A DNA stretch of 64,000 nucleotides. Source: Parus major. Its lineage: Eukaryota; Chordata; Aves; Passeriformes; Paridae. Made by a program: the position numbers and the translations under genes. Positions 1 through 11,280 of this stretch are shown here, one piece after another; position 1 is the stretch's first letter, and each line of letters opens with the position of its first letter. The notes under the pieces are model-generated. The model was not told the origin of the DNA, searched no databases, and saw only the letters and a program-made list of their open reading frames with translations. The stretch spans positions 7,811,555 through 7,875,554 of the forward strand of contig NC_031768.1 of assembly GCF_001522545.3 (NCBI RefSeq), given 5' to 3'.

Positions 1-420
1 TCTGAGTGTTTGTAGAGCACCTGAAGCAAACAGGCCCCCGTCCCACTTCATTTATCAAATGATAAATAAGATGATAATACTATAATTGAAGTCACTCATA
101 CAGACAATAATCACCCCGTGATTCAGTACAACACAGACCTGTGAGGTGGAAGACTGCACTAAGCTTATGCAGAGTTTTCTATCTTGCCCATCAGTTCCTG
201 CACGCTAAATATATTCTGACTCTATGAAGTTTTAAGGTGAGATTTTCTCTGCTTGGGCTAAACCCAAAGTGATTCATTTTTGTAATGCCAGAACAAAACC
301 ATTCAGCCACTTTTGAGTTATGTGACACTGAAAGACAAGGTATTGATAATGTTGCTATTAACTGCTGAATCAAGACTCACTGATAGCACATATCATAATA
401 TTTTTTTATTTATCGAGCAA
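1..420. other. AT-rich non-coding segment, constrained-looking
   Basis: No coding potential is visible. The sequence is AT-rich and unique, with no simple repeat and no recognisable transposon. It carries TGAT, GATA and ATAATTG-type words typical of homeodomain, MEIS and GATA binding, including the dyad at 50-67. This texture is common in vertebrate conserved non-coding elements, but conservation itself is inference; a neutral AT-rich stretch would look similar. Confidence 0.3.
50..67. promoter_or_regulatory. 8-bp inverted repeat with two GATA motifs
   Basis: ATTTATCA and TGATAAAT are exact reverse complements separated by AA. Each arm contains a GATA core (TATC / GATA) and a TGAT word. Paired opposed GATA or MEIS/TALE sites have this form. 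The dyad is seen directly; any protein binding is inference, and short AT-rich dyads also arise by chance. Confidence 0.35.
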
Positions 421-1394
421 TGAACGGCAATGCAGGGGGAGGTGGAAGACAGGAAACTTCAGAGAGTTTATGCCCTCCAGTGAGCAACACCTGATCCAGA
501 AATCAGGCTCTGGCAATGTGCAGTGCAGGGAAAGTATGCTCGAATTAATGCCTAGGACCTGGCTGATACATACCTCATAGCTAATCTGGTTACGCGGGGT
601 TTATTTCACAGTCGGAAGTTCTTGCGCTGGAAGAGAGTCCTGCTGGGGATTTCTGAGCACACGGCAGAATTAATGAATGAACGAACGCAGCTTGCCAGCC
701 CAGATTTAAATTGCTTACTAGATCAAAATCTGTTCATTTTCTCTGTCCTTATTGCCAGCCTCTCCTTCTTTTATTTATTCATTTATTTGAGGAAACAGAT
801 AAAGAGCACAGAATGTGCTGGGGAGGTCATCAAGGCAGCAAATGCGGATAAAGGGCTTTTTTCCAAGCTGGGCTCAGAGCTGGCACCAGGCTCTGGTCCT
901 GGGCAGGGAGGTCCCTGGCAGAGGCTGGTGCTGCCTGTGGGGCTGGGGGTGTGAGGAGCTGTGGCTACACAGCCCCCAGCCCTTATAGTCCAGCTGCCCT
1001 CAGCCCCTCCCTGGGCCCCAGGGAGCCTTTTCTGCAGCCCCTGCCAAGAGGACGGCATTAAAGCAGCGAAGCCCCGCTTTGAAAAAGCAAGAAACACACC
1101 CGGGCTGCTTTGCAGGAAAGAGTCACGGTTTTTTTTCTGTCTTTCGGATCCACGCTGCCTTTGGTATTAGCCAGTTGTCAGGCTTTAATGGGCGCTTGCA
1201 AACAGGATATCTGGAATATTTTGATTTATTTGGCCACTGGGCAGACCTCCAGCCTGTCGTCTTGACTGCGGTGTTCGTATTTTAATAGGACTTTTAAGAA
1301 GGCTTAGTTAGGGGTATTTAAGGTAGCCCCCGAGTTTTCCTGCAGACTTTTCAGCTCCGACCGAAAACACAGCACCGAGGAGAGGCGGCGGCAG
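421..1394. other. Unassigned non-coding sequence
   Basis: The open frames here (such as 622-954 plus and 783-1097 minus) overlap each other on opposite strands and have no domain character. There is no repeat family that I recognise. The end of the stretch becomes richer in CpG as it approaches the island at 1465. Confidence 0.5.
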
Positions 1395-1417
1395 GTCTGT
1401 GAGAAGGAGAGGGACCC

Positions 1418-1423
1418 TATAAA
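1418..1423 (+). promoter_or_regulatory. TATA-like motif upstream of CpG island
   Basis: TATAAA (inside CCCTATAAACG) lies about 45 bp before the start of the CpG-rich stretch at 1465. A TATA box at this position would place a plus-strand start near 1445-1455. The match is exact for six bases only, so it could be chance. Confidence 0.25.
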
Positions 1424-1464
1424 CGTGCCACTGCCACTGCCCTCCCCAAATCCCTTTCAGAAGA

Positions 1465-1795
1465 GCGAATCTCGTCCCGCACTCCGCGGCTCCGTTCGCA
1501 TCCCGGAGCGTGGACTCCTTAACCGCGTGTCCAAGCGCGCTGCGCGGGGCCGGGGTGCGGGCAGCGCTGGGCGCCAGGAGCAGGGCGGCGGCGAAAGGAT
1601 GGATGGCTGCTCTTCCCCACGGCCCTCCCCAGCCCCTGGCCAGCCCAGGCAGCTCCCTCCGAGCCCCGGCACCGGGATGTGCTGCAGGGAGCCGGCGTTT
1701 GGCTGCTCCGAGCTCCAGGCAGCCTGAGACGCCTCCCGGAGTCCGGGCTGCGCTCTCCGGAGTGAAGGGGGAGGGAGACAAATGTGGCTCGTTCA
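1465..1795 (+). promoter_or_regulatory. Small CpG island, possible promoter/first exon
   Basis: By hand count about 35 CpG dinucleotides fall in roughly 330 bp of GC-rich sequence, close to the number expected without CpG depletion, while neighbouring DNA is depleted. Unmethylated islands of this type usually mark promoters in vertebrates. A TATA-like word precedes it (1418-1423) and a possible splice donor, AAG|GTGAAG with the GT at 1798-1799, follows it, so a non-coding first exon on the plus strand is conceivable. The frames here (1308-1874 minus, 1510-1866 plus) overlap one another and look like by-products of high GC. Orientation is a guess. Confidence 0.4.
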
Positions 1796-1799
1796 AGGT

Positions 1800-3090
1800 G
1801 AAGGGCAGTGCTGGCATGACGGAAAAGCAGCCTGTGCTCACTGCCAGAGACTGGAGACCTTCCTGAAGAATCACCGCTCTTCAGTTTTTTTTCTATGCTC
1901 TTATTTTGGAGCTTTTGGAAAGAAGAGGCTGATAATCAAGAGAGAGATTCTGCCAATATACCCAGGTACCCTGAGCTGCACTGCCCCTGCTCTTCCTCAC
2001 TTTCCTCTCCCTGTGCTGCCAGCACAGGCTGAGCAGGGATGGATTGCTCTGCTGCCTGCTGCAGTGCAGTCGTGCAGGCATCTGCTGCTGCAATATTGAC
2101 CAGGTTTGCCTTCCTCAGCTAGAGACTGCACTCTGAATTACCTCCGGGTCTCTGGAGGTGCAAACCCCGTCTGCAGAGCACTCTGCCTGCTGCTGGCTTA
2201 ACCCTGCCTGTTTGGACACCAAGCCCTGAGGAGGTTGAGGCTGTTTTCCTCCACAGCATCCCAAAAGGAGCTGAAGAACTTCAGAATTTAAAATCTGCTT
2301 TGAAGGTGTCACAATGGTCACCCCACTTCTGGGGTTGGGCAACTGAAAACCAAACTGGGGAGCAGAGCCAAGCTCCCCAGCCATAGCCTGGAAGAAACCA
2401 AAGCAAGGAAGAAGATTTTAAAAGGCCCCACAGAGTCCAGCACATCAGCTGTTCAGCTGGAGGTTTTGTCAAGTCCCCTCTGTTGGTATAAGGCCCTTCA
2501 GAACCAACAAGCTGCAGGAAGCTGCCCTCCTTCCTCTCCTGCTTCTGCCCATGGGCCAGGTGGAGGGGAACACTCCGTGAAGAAGGGAAGCTCAAGGCCT
2601 CACTGTAAGCTTGAGCTGCTCTGCTCAGCGTGCCCACACCCACACACCTCTCCAACAGCAACCAGCTGCCCCGAGAGGAGAAGGTGTGATCTTGGCACAT
2701 TGCATGGATCCATGCAGAAGGATGGGAACACGAGGGTGAATGTCAAGGCTTGAAAATCTATCAAGGTTGAGTAAAGGCTAGCCTGGGTGATGAAATGTTC
2801 GTGATGTAGCACATTGATGAAGGAGGAAAGACGCAAAAGGCAGCCCATCATAACTTCACCAGCTTGTGCTACCAAGCATCCCTTGAAATGCTAATTAAAA
2901 CGAGCAGAGGGAGAGGAGCCTGCTAACAGGATCGCAGCCTTGCTTGGATTGAGTAATAAATGTGTAGTAGGCATCCGTGTTTTCCTCTACATGTGTCTTC
3001 CAAGCTGAAAATGTTGCAGTTTTGTGAAACCCACACAGAGTAGGATGAAAACACAGACTAGATAGAGAGGCGAGCTCTAGGCATGAAGCT
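1800..3090. other. Unassigned non-coding sequence
   Basis: Mixed-composition DNA without a recognisable gene, RNA or transposon. Frames up to 139 codons (2281-2700 minus) have no domain features. Nothing further is supported. Confidence 0.5.
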
Positions 3091-3094
3091 GGAA

Positions 3095-3420
3095 GAGAAA
3101 AAAAGCCACGCCGCTCTTGCGCAAATAAATAAATAACTGCCCGAAATGAGGGCTAATTAACTTGCAATAAACCAACTTAACCACTTAGGGGCAGCGTTAA
3201 CACAGAGTTAACATGCAAAACAAACCTGTATTTTCTCACCTGGTTAATTTAATATGCGCCGTGAATATTCATGGTGTATGAAATCCTGATCCATCAACAC
3301 ACCAAACGATGCAGTCTGTCAAAACCGGGAACGTGTGGCAAGAGGAGGAACTCAGTGGCGGCTCGCACGGCGCTGACTTTGATCACTTACTGTTTCTAAA
3401 CACATCCATAGAGGAGGTAG
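3095..3420. promoter_or_regulatory. Homeodomain/POU motif cluster, candidate enhancer
   Basis: Within about 180 bp there are CTAATTAA (about 3153), two copies of GTTAAC five bases apart (3196-3201 and 3207-3212), an octamer-like ATGCAAAA (3213-3220), GGTTAATTTAAT (about 3242) and the perfect 10-bp palindrome TGAATATTCA (3262-3271). GTTAAC is the HNF1 half-site core; TGAATATTCA and ATGCAAA are POU-type words. No frame or repeat explains the block. Enhancer function is inference from motif density in unique AT-rich sequence. Confidence 0.4.
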
Positions 3421-3770
3421 GACTCTGCTGCTTTCCCTCTGTCAGGGTCACAGAGTGTGTTCTAGACAAAGATTAAAACCTAAAAAAGGGAGATAGAAAA
3501 GAGCTTCACTTAAAATAAACATAAAGAAAATCAAACAGAAAAAAGGTGTCTTTGAGAAATGACATGCAGGAGCTGAACCCCCCATTTTATCTCCATGGCC
3601 ACATTCACAGTCACTTTGCTCTCAGACAATACGTTTCTTTCTCTACATTGCATGCAAAAAAGTCCCAGTTCCTTGGATTCCTCTGAAACATTTCATTGCA
3701 TAAAAAGGAGCCCAGACCTGTTTCAGGTATATTTACACTTCCAGATCAGAACACGTAAATAAGGAAAAGG
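3421..3770. other. Unassigned non-coding sequence
   Basis: A-rich unique sequence with no coding frame and no repeat family that I recognise. Confidence 0.45.
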
Positions 3771-3772
3771 TG

Positions 3773-3788
3773 TTTTTTTTTTTTTTTT
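3773..3788. repeat. Poly-T tract (16 T)
   Basis: Sixteen consecutive T residues. No target-site duplication or SINE/LINE body next to it is recognisable, so it is called a simple homopolymer. Confidence 0.9.
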
Positions 3789-3848
3789 AGTGTGACTTGA
3801 CTAACTTGAGTTAGCTACAGCAGAAAAAACCCACAGTAACATATTTTC

Positions 3849-3882
3849 ATTTATTTATTTATTTATTTATCTATTTATTTTT
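3849..3882. repeat. (TTTA)n microsatellite
   Basis: Tandem TTTA units with one substitution (TCTA) near the middle, directly readable. Confidence 0.9.
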
Positions 3883-3972
3883 CAAGGGAGCTAGCAGCTT
3901 GAATTCAGACTCAGGTACACCTCTTCTTACCTCAGTATCCTTTTAACCGGAGGTATTAAAAACACAACTTTC

Positions 3973-4021
3973 CTCCCCCCCCCCACCCCATTCCTGCTCC
4001 CCCCCCTCTCTCCTTTCCCCC
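3973..4021. repeat. C-rich tract, G-quadruplex-capable on minus strand
   Basis: Runs of 10 C (3975-3984), 4 C (3986-3989), 8 C (3999-4006) and 5 C (4017-4021) occur within 49 bp. The minus strand therefore has four G-runs of at least four with loops of up to about ten bases, enough for a long-loop quadruplex; the plus strand could form an i-motif. Structure formation is inference. Confidence 0.7.
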
Positions 4022-6585
4022 TCATCCTTCCCTTCAGTAGCATGTTTAGAAGCTCAGGCATGGCTTGCCAGCATCCCAGCCTCACCTCTGCAGCCACCAG
4101 CTGCTCTGGCTGCTCTGGCTGGGCTTGCACGGTGTGCCTGCTGCTCCTGGCAGCTGCCAGGGCTGCTCCAGCAGGAATGTCAGCTCCATGCAGCACTGGA
4201 GCTCTCAGCAGCAAGAGCAGCCGTGCATCAGGTGCAGGAGTGTGCTCAGGTTTGTGCTGAGTTAGCCAGAGTGCACGGCAGGGAACACGTGCCAGCTTTA
4301 TGCTCTGTGCTGGCCCAGGGAGGACAGACCATACCTGATCTGGCACCCTTGGTGTGGAGAGGAGATATTGAACGTGGCATAAAGTTAAAGTAGGATGGGT
4401 AAACAATATCTGATCTGGCAGAAGAAGCTGCTGGTACAAAGTTGGCCTGTCAGAAACATTAAAATAAATTCAAACCGGTGGAGTGAGTGTCACATGGCCA
4501 AAGTGATTTTGCTCCAGTGTCAGGGGGCCCAGAGACAGATTCCCTGTGCTGTCAAGCTCTGCACTTGGGAAAGGGGTGGGAAATGAATGCCCACCCGTGA
4601 TGGCATGCCTGTCTGAGGGACAACACTGGGGTGGGTGAGGAGGCAGAGGACCAGGGATTATCCTTCAGCCCTGAAGGATGCAGGTACAGACCTTGCTCAG
4701 CATTGCCCAGGTCCCGGCTGCTGATTGACAGTGGATCCTGGTGTGACAAAGGGCTTCCCCTGGTGCAGGAGGTGGTGCTGGGAGGCTGAGATGGAGGAGG
4801 AGAAAGATGTGCAGCACTACTGCCAGCACTGCCTCTGCAGAGGAGGGGGGAATCAGGCTCCAAAGCCATCACCCTGCCAGAAACATCAAACTGACTGAAA
4901 TAAAGTCCCGCAAGGAGAGGAAGCAAGCGAGCTGTCAGAAGTGAGAGAAACAACAAGCCCACTGTACAGGATCATCCACAGACCACCCTTCTCCACTGAA
5001 GTGATATTTCTCCTTTCACCTGTCTCAAGTGGATGAAAAAAGTCAATGTTTAGGCACTTGCTTCCTTTGCTTATACAATTTGAGTGTTGGCCCTGTCTTT
5101 TCTTCCAGGATGGCCAGCTCTGCCCTGGGAGATCCAGTCCCACAGCTCCTAGGAAATGGAAGGAGAATGACGGGGCTGAGTCGTCATGCATTATGCTGAA
5201 TATTTACCCCTCATGCATGCTATTTTATTTTAAATCTAGCGTGTAATATGCTTTGCATCTAGCGTGTTGCTCTTGTGTGTTTTTCCCTTGCCCTGCCTGT
5301 CTCTTGCTGGCAGCTGCCATCGTGAAACAAAAGGCAGCTGCCAGTTTGAGTGAACATCTCTCTTTCTCACTCACTCTTTTGCCTCTTGCTCTTGGAGCTG
5401 ATGCAAAACCACTTCACAGACTGGGTGGCAGGCACTGATGCAAGGGGGGTTTGCTGCCCTTGGGATGCTTGAGCATGCAGTGCCTCTGAGACTCGCTGCC
5501 AGAGCTCAAAGCCGTGTTCAAGCTCTTGAACCTGGCTCAGCAGTAGCCAAGAGACAAGCAGCTGTCGCTCTGCCAGCACACCAGCTCAAGCTATCTCCGT
5601 TGCAGCAATTGCCCATTTCACAGGATTTGATTATGCTGCTTTTGGCAAAGGTGATGGTTTATTAAATACCACTTTGGTCTTCTGCTCCAAGATGTGTAAT
5701 CAAACACAGGGATCTCTTGCTCCAAACCAGTGGTATTCCAACATCATCTGAAAAAAGCCCAAAAGAAGCAAGATTGAACTGAAACAGAATTTGGAAGAAG
5801 AAATTGTCCTGTGTCAAATTAAAGTAAGATGGGGAGAAAGCTGGATGAGATGCCAGGACCCAGACCCTCAGGCCAGCTGTGGGCCTTGGATCTGCAGTCC
5901 TTTGGCCAGTGATTCTGTGCAGAGTGAAAAGCTGCTGTGTGTGAGTGCCTCCAAAACTCAACCAGGATCCTTATCCCTTGGCTCCTCTTATGACTCTATA
6001 ACTCCATGTTCTAGGAAGCTCTGGAGACCCTCAGAGGGGCCAGTTCAGCTGTTTTTTCCAGAGCTGGAAAGTATGGAAGAGATGTTTTTGCTTTTCTTAG
6101 GAAGCCTTTCCCCTGAGCTATAATGAGAACAGGCTTTGGGAAAACAAGCTGAACTCTTGACTGCTGTAAATAGCCATGGGCTGTGTCACGCCTCTGGGAA
6201 GGGATTGTGTCCTGCTGGGAGCAGAGCAGGGATTAACTCAAGTTTGCTGGAGCTGTGGTCACTGGCATGTCCTGTGTGTTTTATCTCTCTGGGCAGTGGT
6301 GAGGGGTCTGGGGAAGAGGGTGAGGCACAACAGGCAGGGAGGTTGGAAGAAATCAAGCAGGACTCCGAATGATAGTGTGAAATGAAAAATCCAAGTAAAC
6401 GCAAGCCTCAGTTCCAATCAGGAAAGTTAGGAAATGAGATCTGAAACACCCTCCTGGGAGTCTGGTGTGTGCTGAAGAAGCATACTGAAATAAATTCTCA
6501 TGCAAGCTGTATCACTCTGATTGTCAGAGAAACTGAGCCCTCGCTTCTTTCCTTTGTGACAATTTTCTTTCAGACAGCTCCTGGG
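4022..6585. other. Unassigned non-coding sequence
   Basis: No gene is supported. Overlapping frames of 60-170 codons occur on both strands without domain character. TGCTG/CAGC-rich low-complexity wording around 4080-4260 generates mirrored frames. A short inverted repeat (AGCTCCA at 4182-4188, TGGAGCT at 4197-4203) is probably chance. Confidence 0.5.
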
Positions 6586-6630
6586 TTTTTTTGTTGCTTT
6601 TTTTTTTCTTTTCTTTTATTTTTTTTTTTT
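6586..6630. repeat. T-rich low-complexity tract
   Basis: Nearly pure T with occasional C, G and A over 45 bp. It could be the reverse-strand A-tail of a decayed retroposon, but no body or target-site duplication is recognisable. Confidence 0.85.
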
Positions 6631-9600
6631 CCATAGTAGGAATGGGTATTCTCACGTCACTCATTGTAAGCTCTTTTGTGGAAATTATGGCAATATGGAC
6701 TTGTTCATAGGGAGAGATTGGAAAGGTCCTGGCTTGCCTGATTTGCCTGACATTGTTTTCCTAAAGCACAGAGAAAAGTCAGGAGAAGAAGCTGCAGAGG
6801 ACAGGTCTGGAGTCCCTGAGGAGCTGTCAGGGCAGGTGAGAAATCACAAGTGCAGGTGAGAAGGTTTTGATTTTTGTAAATGAAGAGCAAGCTATACTTC
6901 CCAAATGAAGATGATTTCCTCTAGATTAAGCAGGATAATAAATAAACAAAGAATAAAAGTTTATGCCCATGAGCAAAAGAGGGCATCTGGCACTTTGTTC
7001 TGACTCTCCTCTCAGACAGGCAGGTGGGCACTGCAGGAAAACAGGAAACTCTTCCACCTGAGCCATTGTAATCCCCCTCACCAGAGCTCCTGGATGAGTC
7101 TAGAGGTTGTCTCTGCTTCCAAAACTACACAGAAAGTAGAGTTTATGGAAATATTTCCAGTTTGATTTTTATGAGACACCCTCTAGTAAGTGGGTTGTGA
7201 AGAAGCAGCAGCACAAATGAACAGCTGGATGCCCTCAGGCTGCACTGTGGCCCCGTGATCCTGTGCTCTGGTATGCCACAGTTGTGCTGGGAGAGCTCCA
7301 GAGCCCCACTGCCAGGAACTCTGTGCCTGTGACAGGACACGGGGCACTGGCTGCCCTAATCCCCTCATCAGTTGTAGCACAGGTGAAACACGGTCCTGCT
7401 CTGAAAACTGCATAGTTATTTTAACTCCTGCAGCACTGATGAGTTAACACAGCTGTGAGAAAAAGTGGAAGAGACAAATTCTTCTCCTTTGCCACCATCT
7501 GCACTGGCAAGCCAGGACTGACAGCTGGGCCAAATCCTGCTCCTGAATGTCAATCCTTTGCCATTTATTTGGGTTCTCCTAGGAACAGCTAAGGAGCTTT
7601 TCCTGATTTCCCTTTATGGAGCCCTGTTTAGCAGCAATCCCAGGTTCTTGCTACATTTTGCCCCATGCTGCAGGGGCAGGGTTCTGCTGGGGGCTCCAGT
7701 CCCCCTGCCCCAGCACAGCTTCCTTCTCCAGCTCAGATTACACTGCTGAAGTGGCCTGCCCCTTTGCTTAAGTGATAATAATCCTTACAAAAGGATTCTA
7801 AAACATCTTCATAAAAGACAGAAAATACTTCTTTCTTTCCTTGAAACTTTGCACACAGATTTTCTGTAAGCCTGCCTTGGTCTATCTTGTCTCCAGTCTC
7901 TGTTGAACCAGTCCTGCCCTGCTGATGGCTGGGGAGTTCCCTCATTCCCAAGGCAGCAGCAGGGAGGAAACGTGCTCTCCTGTGGGTCTCTGTCTGAGAT
8001 GTCTCAGCTCTTGCACCTCTGCCTCTCCATCACTCTGGTTTCCCTTCCAAGACCTTCTGTCCCAAAAGGACCTCCCCGGCCCCTTCTTTCCTCTTTTCCC
8101 CTCTCTGCCTGCTAACCTGCTTCCTGTGCCTCCTTCCTCAGGCTGGGGTTTCACCAATTGTCCTCCTTCTCTGTCACCTTGGGCACAGGCACTGACAAAG
8201 AGCAGCCACAGGCCCCTGAACAAGGCTGGTTCATTCTGTGGCAATCATCTCAGGGCTGATCTCAGTGATCAGGAGGATCTGAGGGATGATCTTATAAAGG
8301 GTGAAATACTTGTGGTCATGCTGCATTGGGGTGGACAGAAATCCTGGAAGAACTGACCTCACTCCTGCCTGGACCTCTGCACATCCTGGTGAGAGACTCT
8401 GCTGAAAAACAGAGAACCAAAGCCACCTGTCTCCTTCTCCTTCTGACACCTTGCTCACTGAGAAAGCAGCTTCTGTATGACTGACTGGCCCTGTGAAATG
8501 GAGAGAAAATCACTCACTGCACTCAGATGGAGAGTCAGGAGTGACAATGAGGATGAATTGGACTTCCACCTCCTAAACAATTCCAGTCTTTCCCTCACCA
8601 GGACATCAACCGAGAAAATACATTTCTTCTTCTACAACCCTTTACTTGCCACTTCTTCTAAGGTGTACCTGGCAACATAGAAAGAGCCTTTGCTGAAGCC
8701 CATCCCAGGGATGTTTTACAGTGGTCATTTGCCAAGCAAGGGCATGAAGTTTCACTGCAGAGGCTCAGATCACCTTCCTGCCCTCACTCATGTTCCCAGG
8801 CTAATGGGATGATGCAGGTCCTTTGGGACCTGCTCATTGGTATGCCCAGAGCCCTGGAGGGATCAGCAGATGATGCTGCTCACATCCTGAGATGTCCTCT
8901 GCCACCCAGACCCAAAGAGCCACTTTCTTAGGGACTCAGCCTGGGGCACAATATGAAGTTTTGAGGTCAGATCCTCCCTACCAGCAAGATCAGCTCTCCT
9001 ACCTTACATTTTTGTGTTTTCAGCTTTTAAGTAAAGCAAGTTGGGGGCAGACCTTAAATTCACTTTTGATCTCAGGGAGAAGGATTGAAGATCGTTACAG
9101 GCTATGAATACCCCAAAACATTGGAGAAGACAACAGAAAATGCCAATTACCTCAGTGCTGGAGGAGATCCAAATTGTCTGCACTCACAGCAGGACTGACA
9201 GCAGCCAGCCATCCGATCTGGGCAATCCCAAGCTCTCCTGCCCACAGTAATGTCCCTCCCTGAGACTGGGGTGGATGATGGCCTGGGCTGTGCAGCTGGG
9301 TAAAGCCCAGGTACATACACAATGAAATGTGAAAAGCTCACTAGAAAACAAACAAGAGCAGACACAGTGCAGGGCACTTGGGAGCCCTGAGCTATGGGGG
9401 TCTGGATCCCACAGCCAGGGCAGGGCCACTTCCAGAAGGTCCCAGTAGTGGGAACCTTTTCTGAGGGGCTCAGAGTTTCCAGTGACAACAGGCTGCCACT
9501 CAGAAGTGCTCTGCAGTGGGCTCTGAGGACACAGAGCTGAAGCAGAGTAACAGTGAAGAAACCAAGCCTCAGCCATCTGTAAATCTCATCAAACCATGGA

Positions 9601-10030
9601 AATCCCCTCTTTTTCTCCAGTAAAAGGCTCTCTTGTGTTGGGAGGAGGAAGGCTGAGCTGTTGATCTCAGTGTTGAGGCATCCCTTTTAAGATTCTCTGT
9701 AACATCCCATTTCTCATCTCTCCCCCCAGCCCGAGACCTGCCTGCCTCCTGGAAACGCACTGGCAAGGTTGAATTTTGAGAGCTCTCTTGTGGCTCTCAC
9801 TGCATGTCATTCCTCAAAAAGAAAGCAGGAACTGGGGGGATGTTGAGGGCTAGGATGCAAGCAGTCTGTGCATGCCTGGTGGTTAATTGGGTGGTCAAAG
9901 CTTGCTCTCCCTGAGCTGGGCTCCTGATCTGGCCGAGTCAAGAGCCCTGCCTGGCACGGCCCGACCTCTCTGTGGTTTCAGCCTCCATAGTCAGCATTTG
10001 ACCTGTGGATTTTTCTTTAAGAAGATAAGA
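6631..10030. other. Unassigned non-coding sequence
   Basis: About 3.4 kb of unique, mixed-composition DNA. Frames up to 143 codons (7925-8356 plus; 9184-9576 minus, 130 codons) have overlapping opposite-strand frames and no recognisable motif. No RNA gene, transposon or CpG island is visible. Confidence 0.5.
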
Positions 10031-10033
10031 GAA

Positions 10034-10070
10034 GTGTGTGTGTGGGGGGGGGAGGGGGTTAGAAACCCCC
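10034..10070 (+). repeat. (GT)n-G-rich tract with 7-bp hairpin
   Basis: A short GT run passes into nine G, one A and five G. GGGGGTT (10054-10060) then pairs perfectly with AACCCCC (10064-10070) across a three-base loop. Hairpin and G-rich tract are seen directly; no known function is implied. Confidence 0.75.
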
Positions 10071-10114
10071 ACAAAGCCTCCTATAAAAAGCCAAACTTCC
10101 CAAGCCAAAGCCAA

Positions 10115-10335
10115 TAAAAAGCTTCCCAGCTGTTCCCGCTCCTCCGAGCCAGCTCGGGCTCTGCAGGCAACAAAACCCTTCCCGCAAGCCGGGGAGCCGC
10201 GGGGCGCCGGTGGCCGTGGGACGGGGGCAGGGAGCCGAGGCGAGGGACCCCTGCGGGTGTCCCGTCTGGAAAGCTGGGGCCCAGGGAAGCGAGAGGTGCC
10301 TGACAGAGGGCTGACTCAGCGGGAGACAGCGGTTT
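10115..10335. promoter_or_regulatory. Short CpG-rich stretch
   Basis: About 17 CpG by hand count in roughly 215 bp, clearly denser than the flanks, beginning near an AATAAA word at 10110-10117 and ending in front of the long motif-rich block. It is too short for a classical CpG island; it could be a weak promoter or GC-rich enhancer core. The frames here (10038-10412 plus, 10081-10452 minus) mirror each other and are not supported as genes. Confidence 0.3.
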
Positions 10336-11280
10336 GTGTAACCTCCAGCAATCCATTATTACAAAGGGGCTTTCAGGAACTCCTCCGTGCCAGGCACAGC
10401 GAGGGTTATTGATTGAGGAGACAGTGCAAATGCACAGAGAGGCTCCATCCATTAGGGCCGCTGCTCTCCACCAATTAGAAAAAAATCATTACTCAGCAGC
10501 CATCAATGGGCTCTGCGCAGCGCTGGAGTGCATGCATTCAATCTATCTTCTCCCACCTCCCTGAAAACTTAATGACAACTATTAGAGCTCCGCTGAATGC
10601 CCGGTGTGTACAGAAGCAAAGATTCATTCGGTAATCTTAGTAATTACGACGCCATAGGAGGACACATGCTAAATTCAAACAAGGGTGTGAGGGGGAGCCG
10701 AGGGGGGAAGAGCCTGAATTCCTGTGTTGTGAAAGCCCTTGTCTTACTCAGCCTCCCATCCCTTCCCACTCACCTGCTGCCTCCCCTCCCCTTCTCCCCC
10801 AGCCCCACATTGGGGTTTTCTGGGCTCACTTTTCTGCTTTTTTCTTCCCCCCCTCACCAAAAGGGAAACATCATTTCGTGAAAGTAAATTGGAGTGGGGC
10901 GACTTGGGAAATGTTTGAGATCTCTGGATGAGGCACAAGCCTGGCAACACTGTTTGACAGCACTGCCCTGAGCGATCGAGGAGGCAAATTCCCATTTACA
11001 AAAGCCCGTGGAACTGTTCTGGAGCCCTGCTGGCATAACACAGGCAGGGTGCAATTTATTTAGTCTGCCACAGGCCTCTCCTTACCCCACCCCCGCCACC
11101 CAGCCTTTTCATTTACACACGTCAGGACTGAGCTGAGCGAGACCCTCGTCTCCCCCCTTGCCAATGCATGTCACTCCGAGTTATGGGGAAAGCAAAGTCC
11201 CAGGAGGGAATTTTTGGAAGAGCTCAAGGATGGATGTGACATGTCATTGAAGCTGAAAGGAGCAGTTACTTACAAGCGGT
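10336..11280. promoter_or_regulatory. Long constrained-looking non-coding block
   Basis: Unique sequence with many AT-rich core words: CAATTAG, ATCATTACTCA, TTAATGACAACTATTAG, TAGTAATTACG near 10470-10650, and CAATTTATTTAG near 11050. There is no long frame, simple repeat or transposon. The texture resembles vertebrate developmental enhancers. A pyrimidine-rich stretch (10740-10860) separates two such halves. Conservation cannot be judged from one sequence. Confidence 0.35.

Noticed and set aside
6710..6740. ATTGGAAAGGTCCT, similar to a CR1 tail word
   Set aside because: The flanking sequence does not continue the CR1 match.
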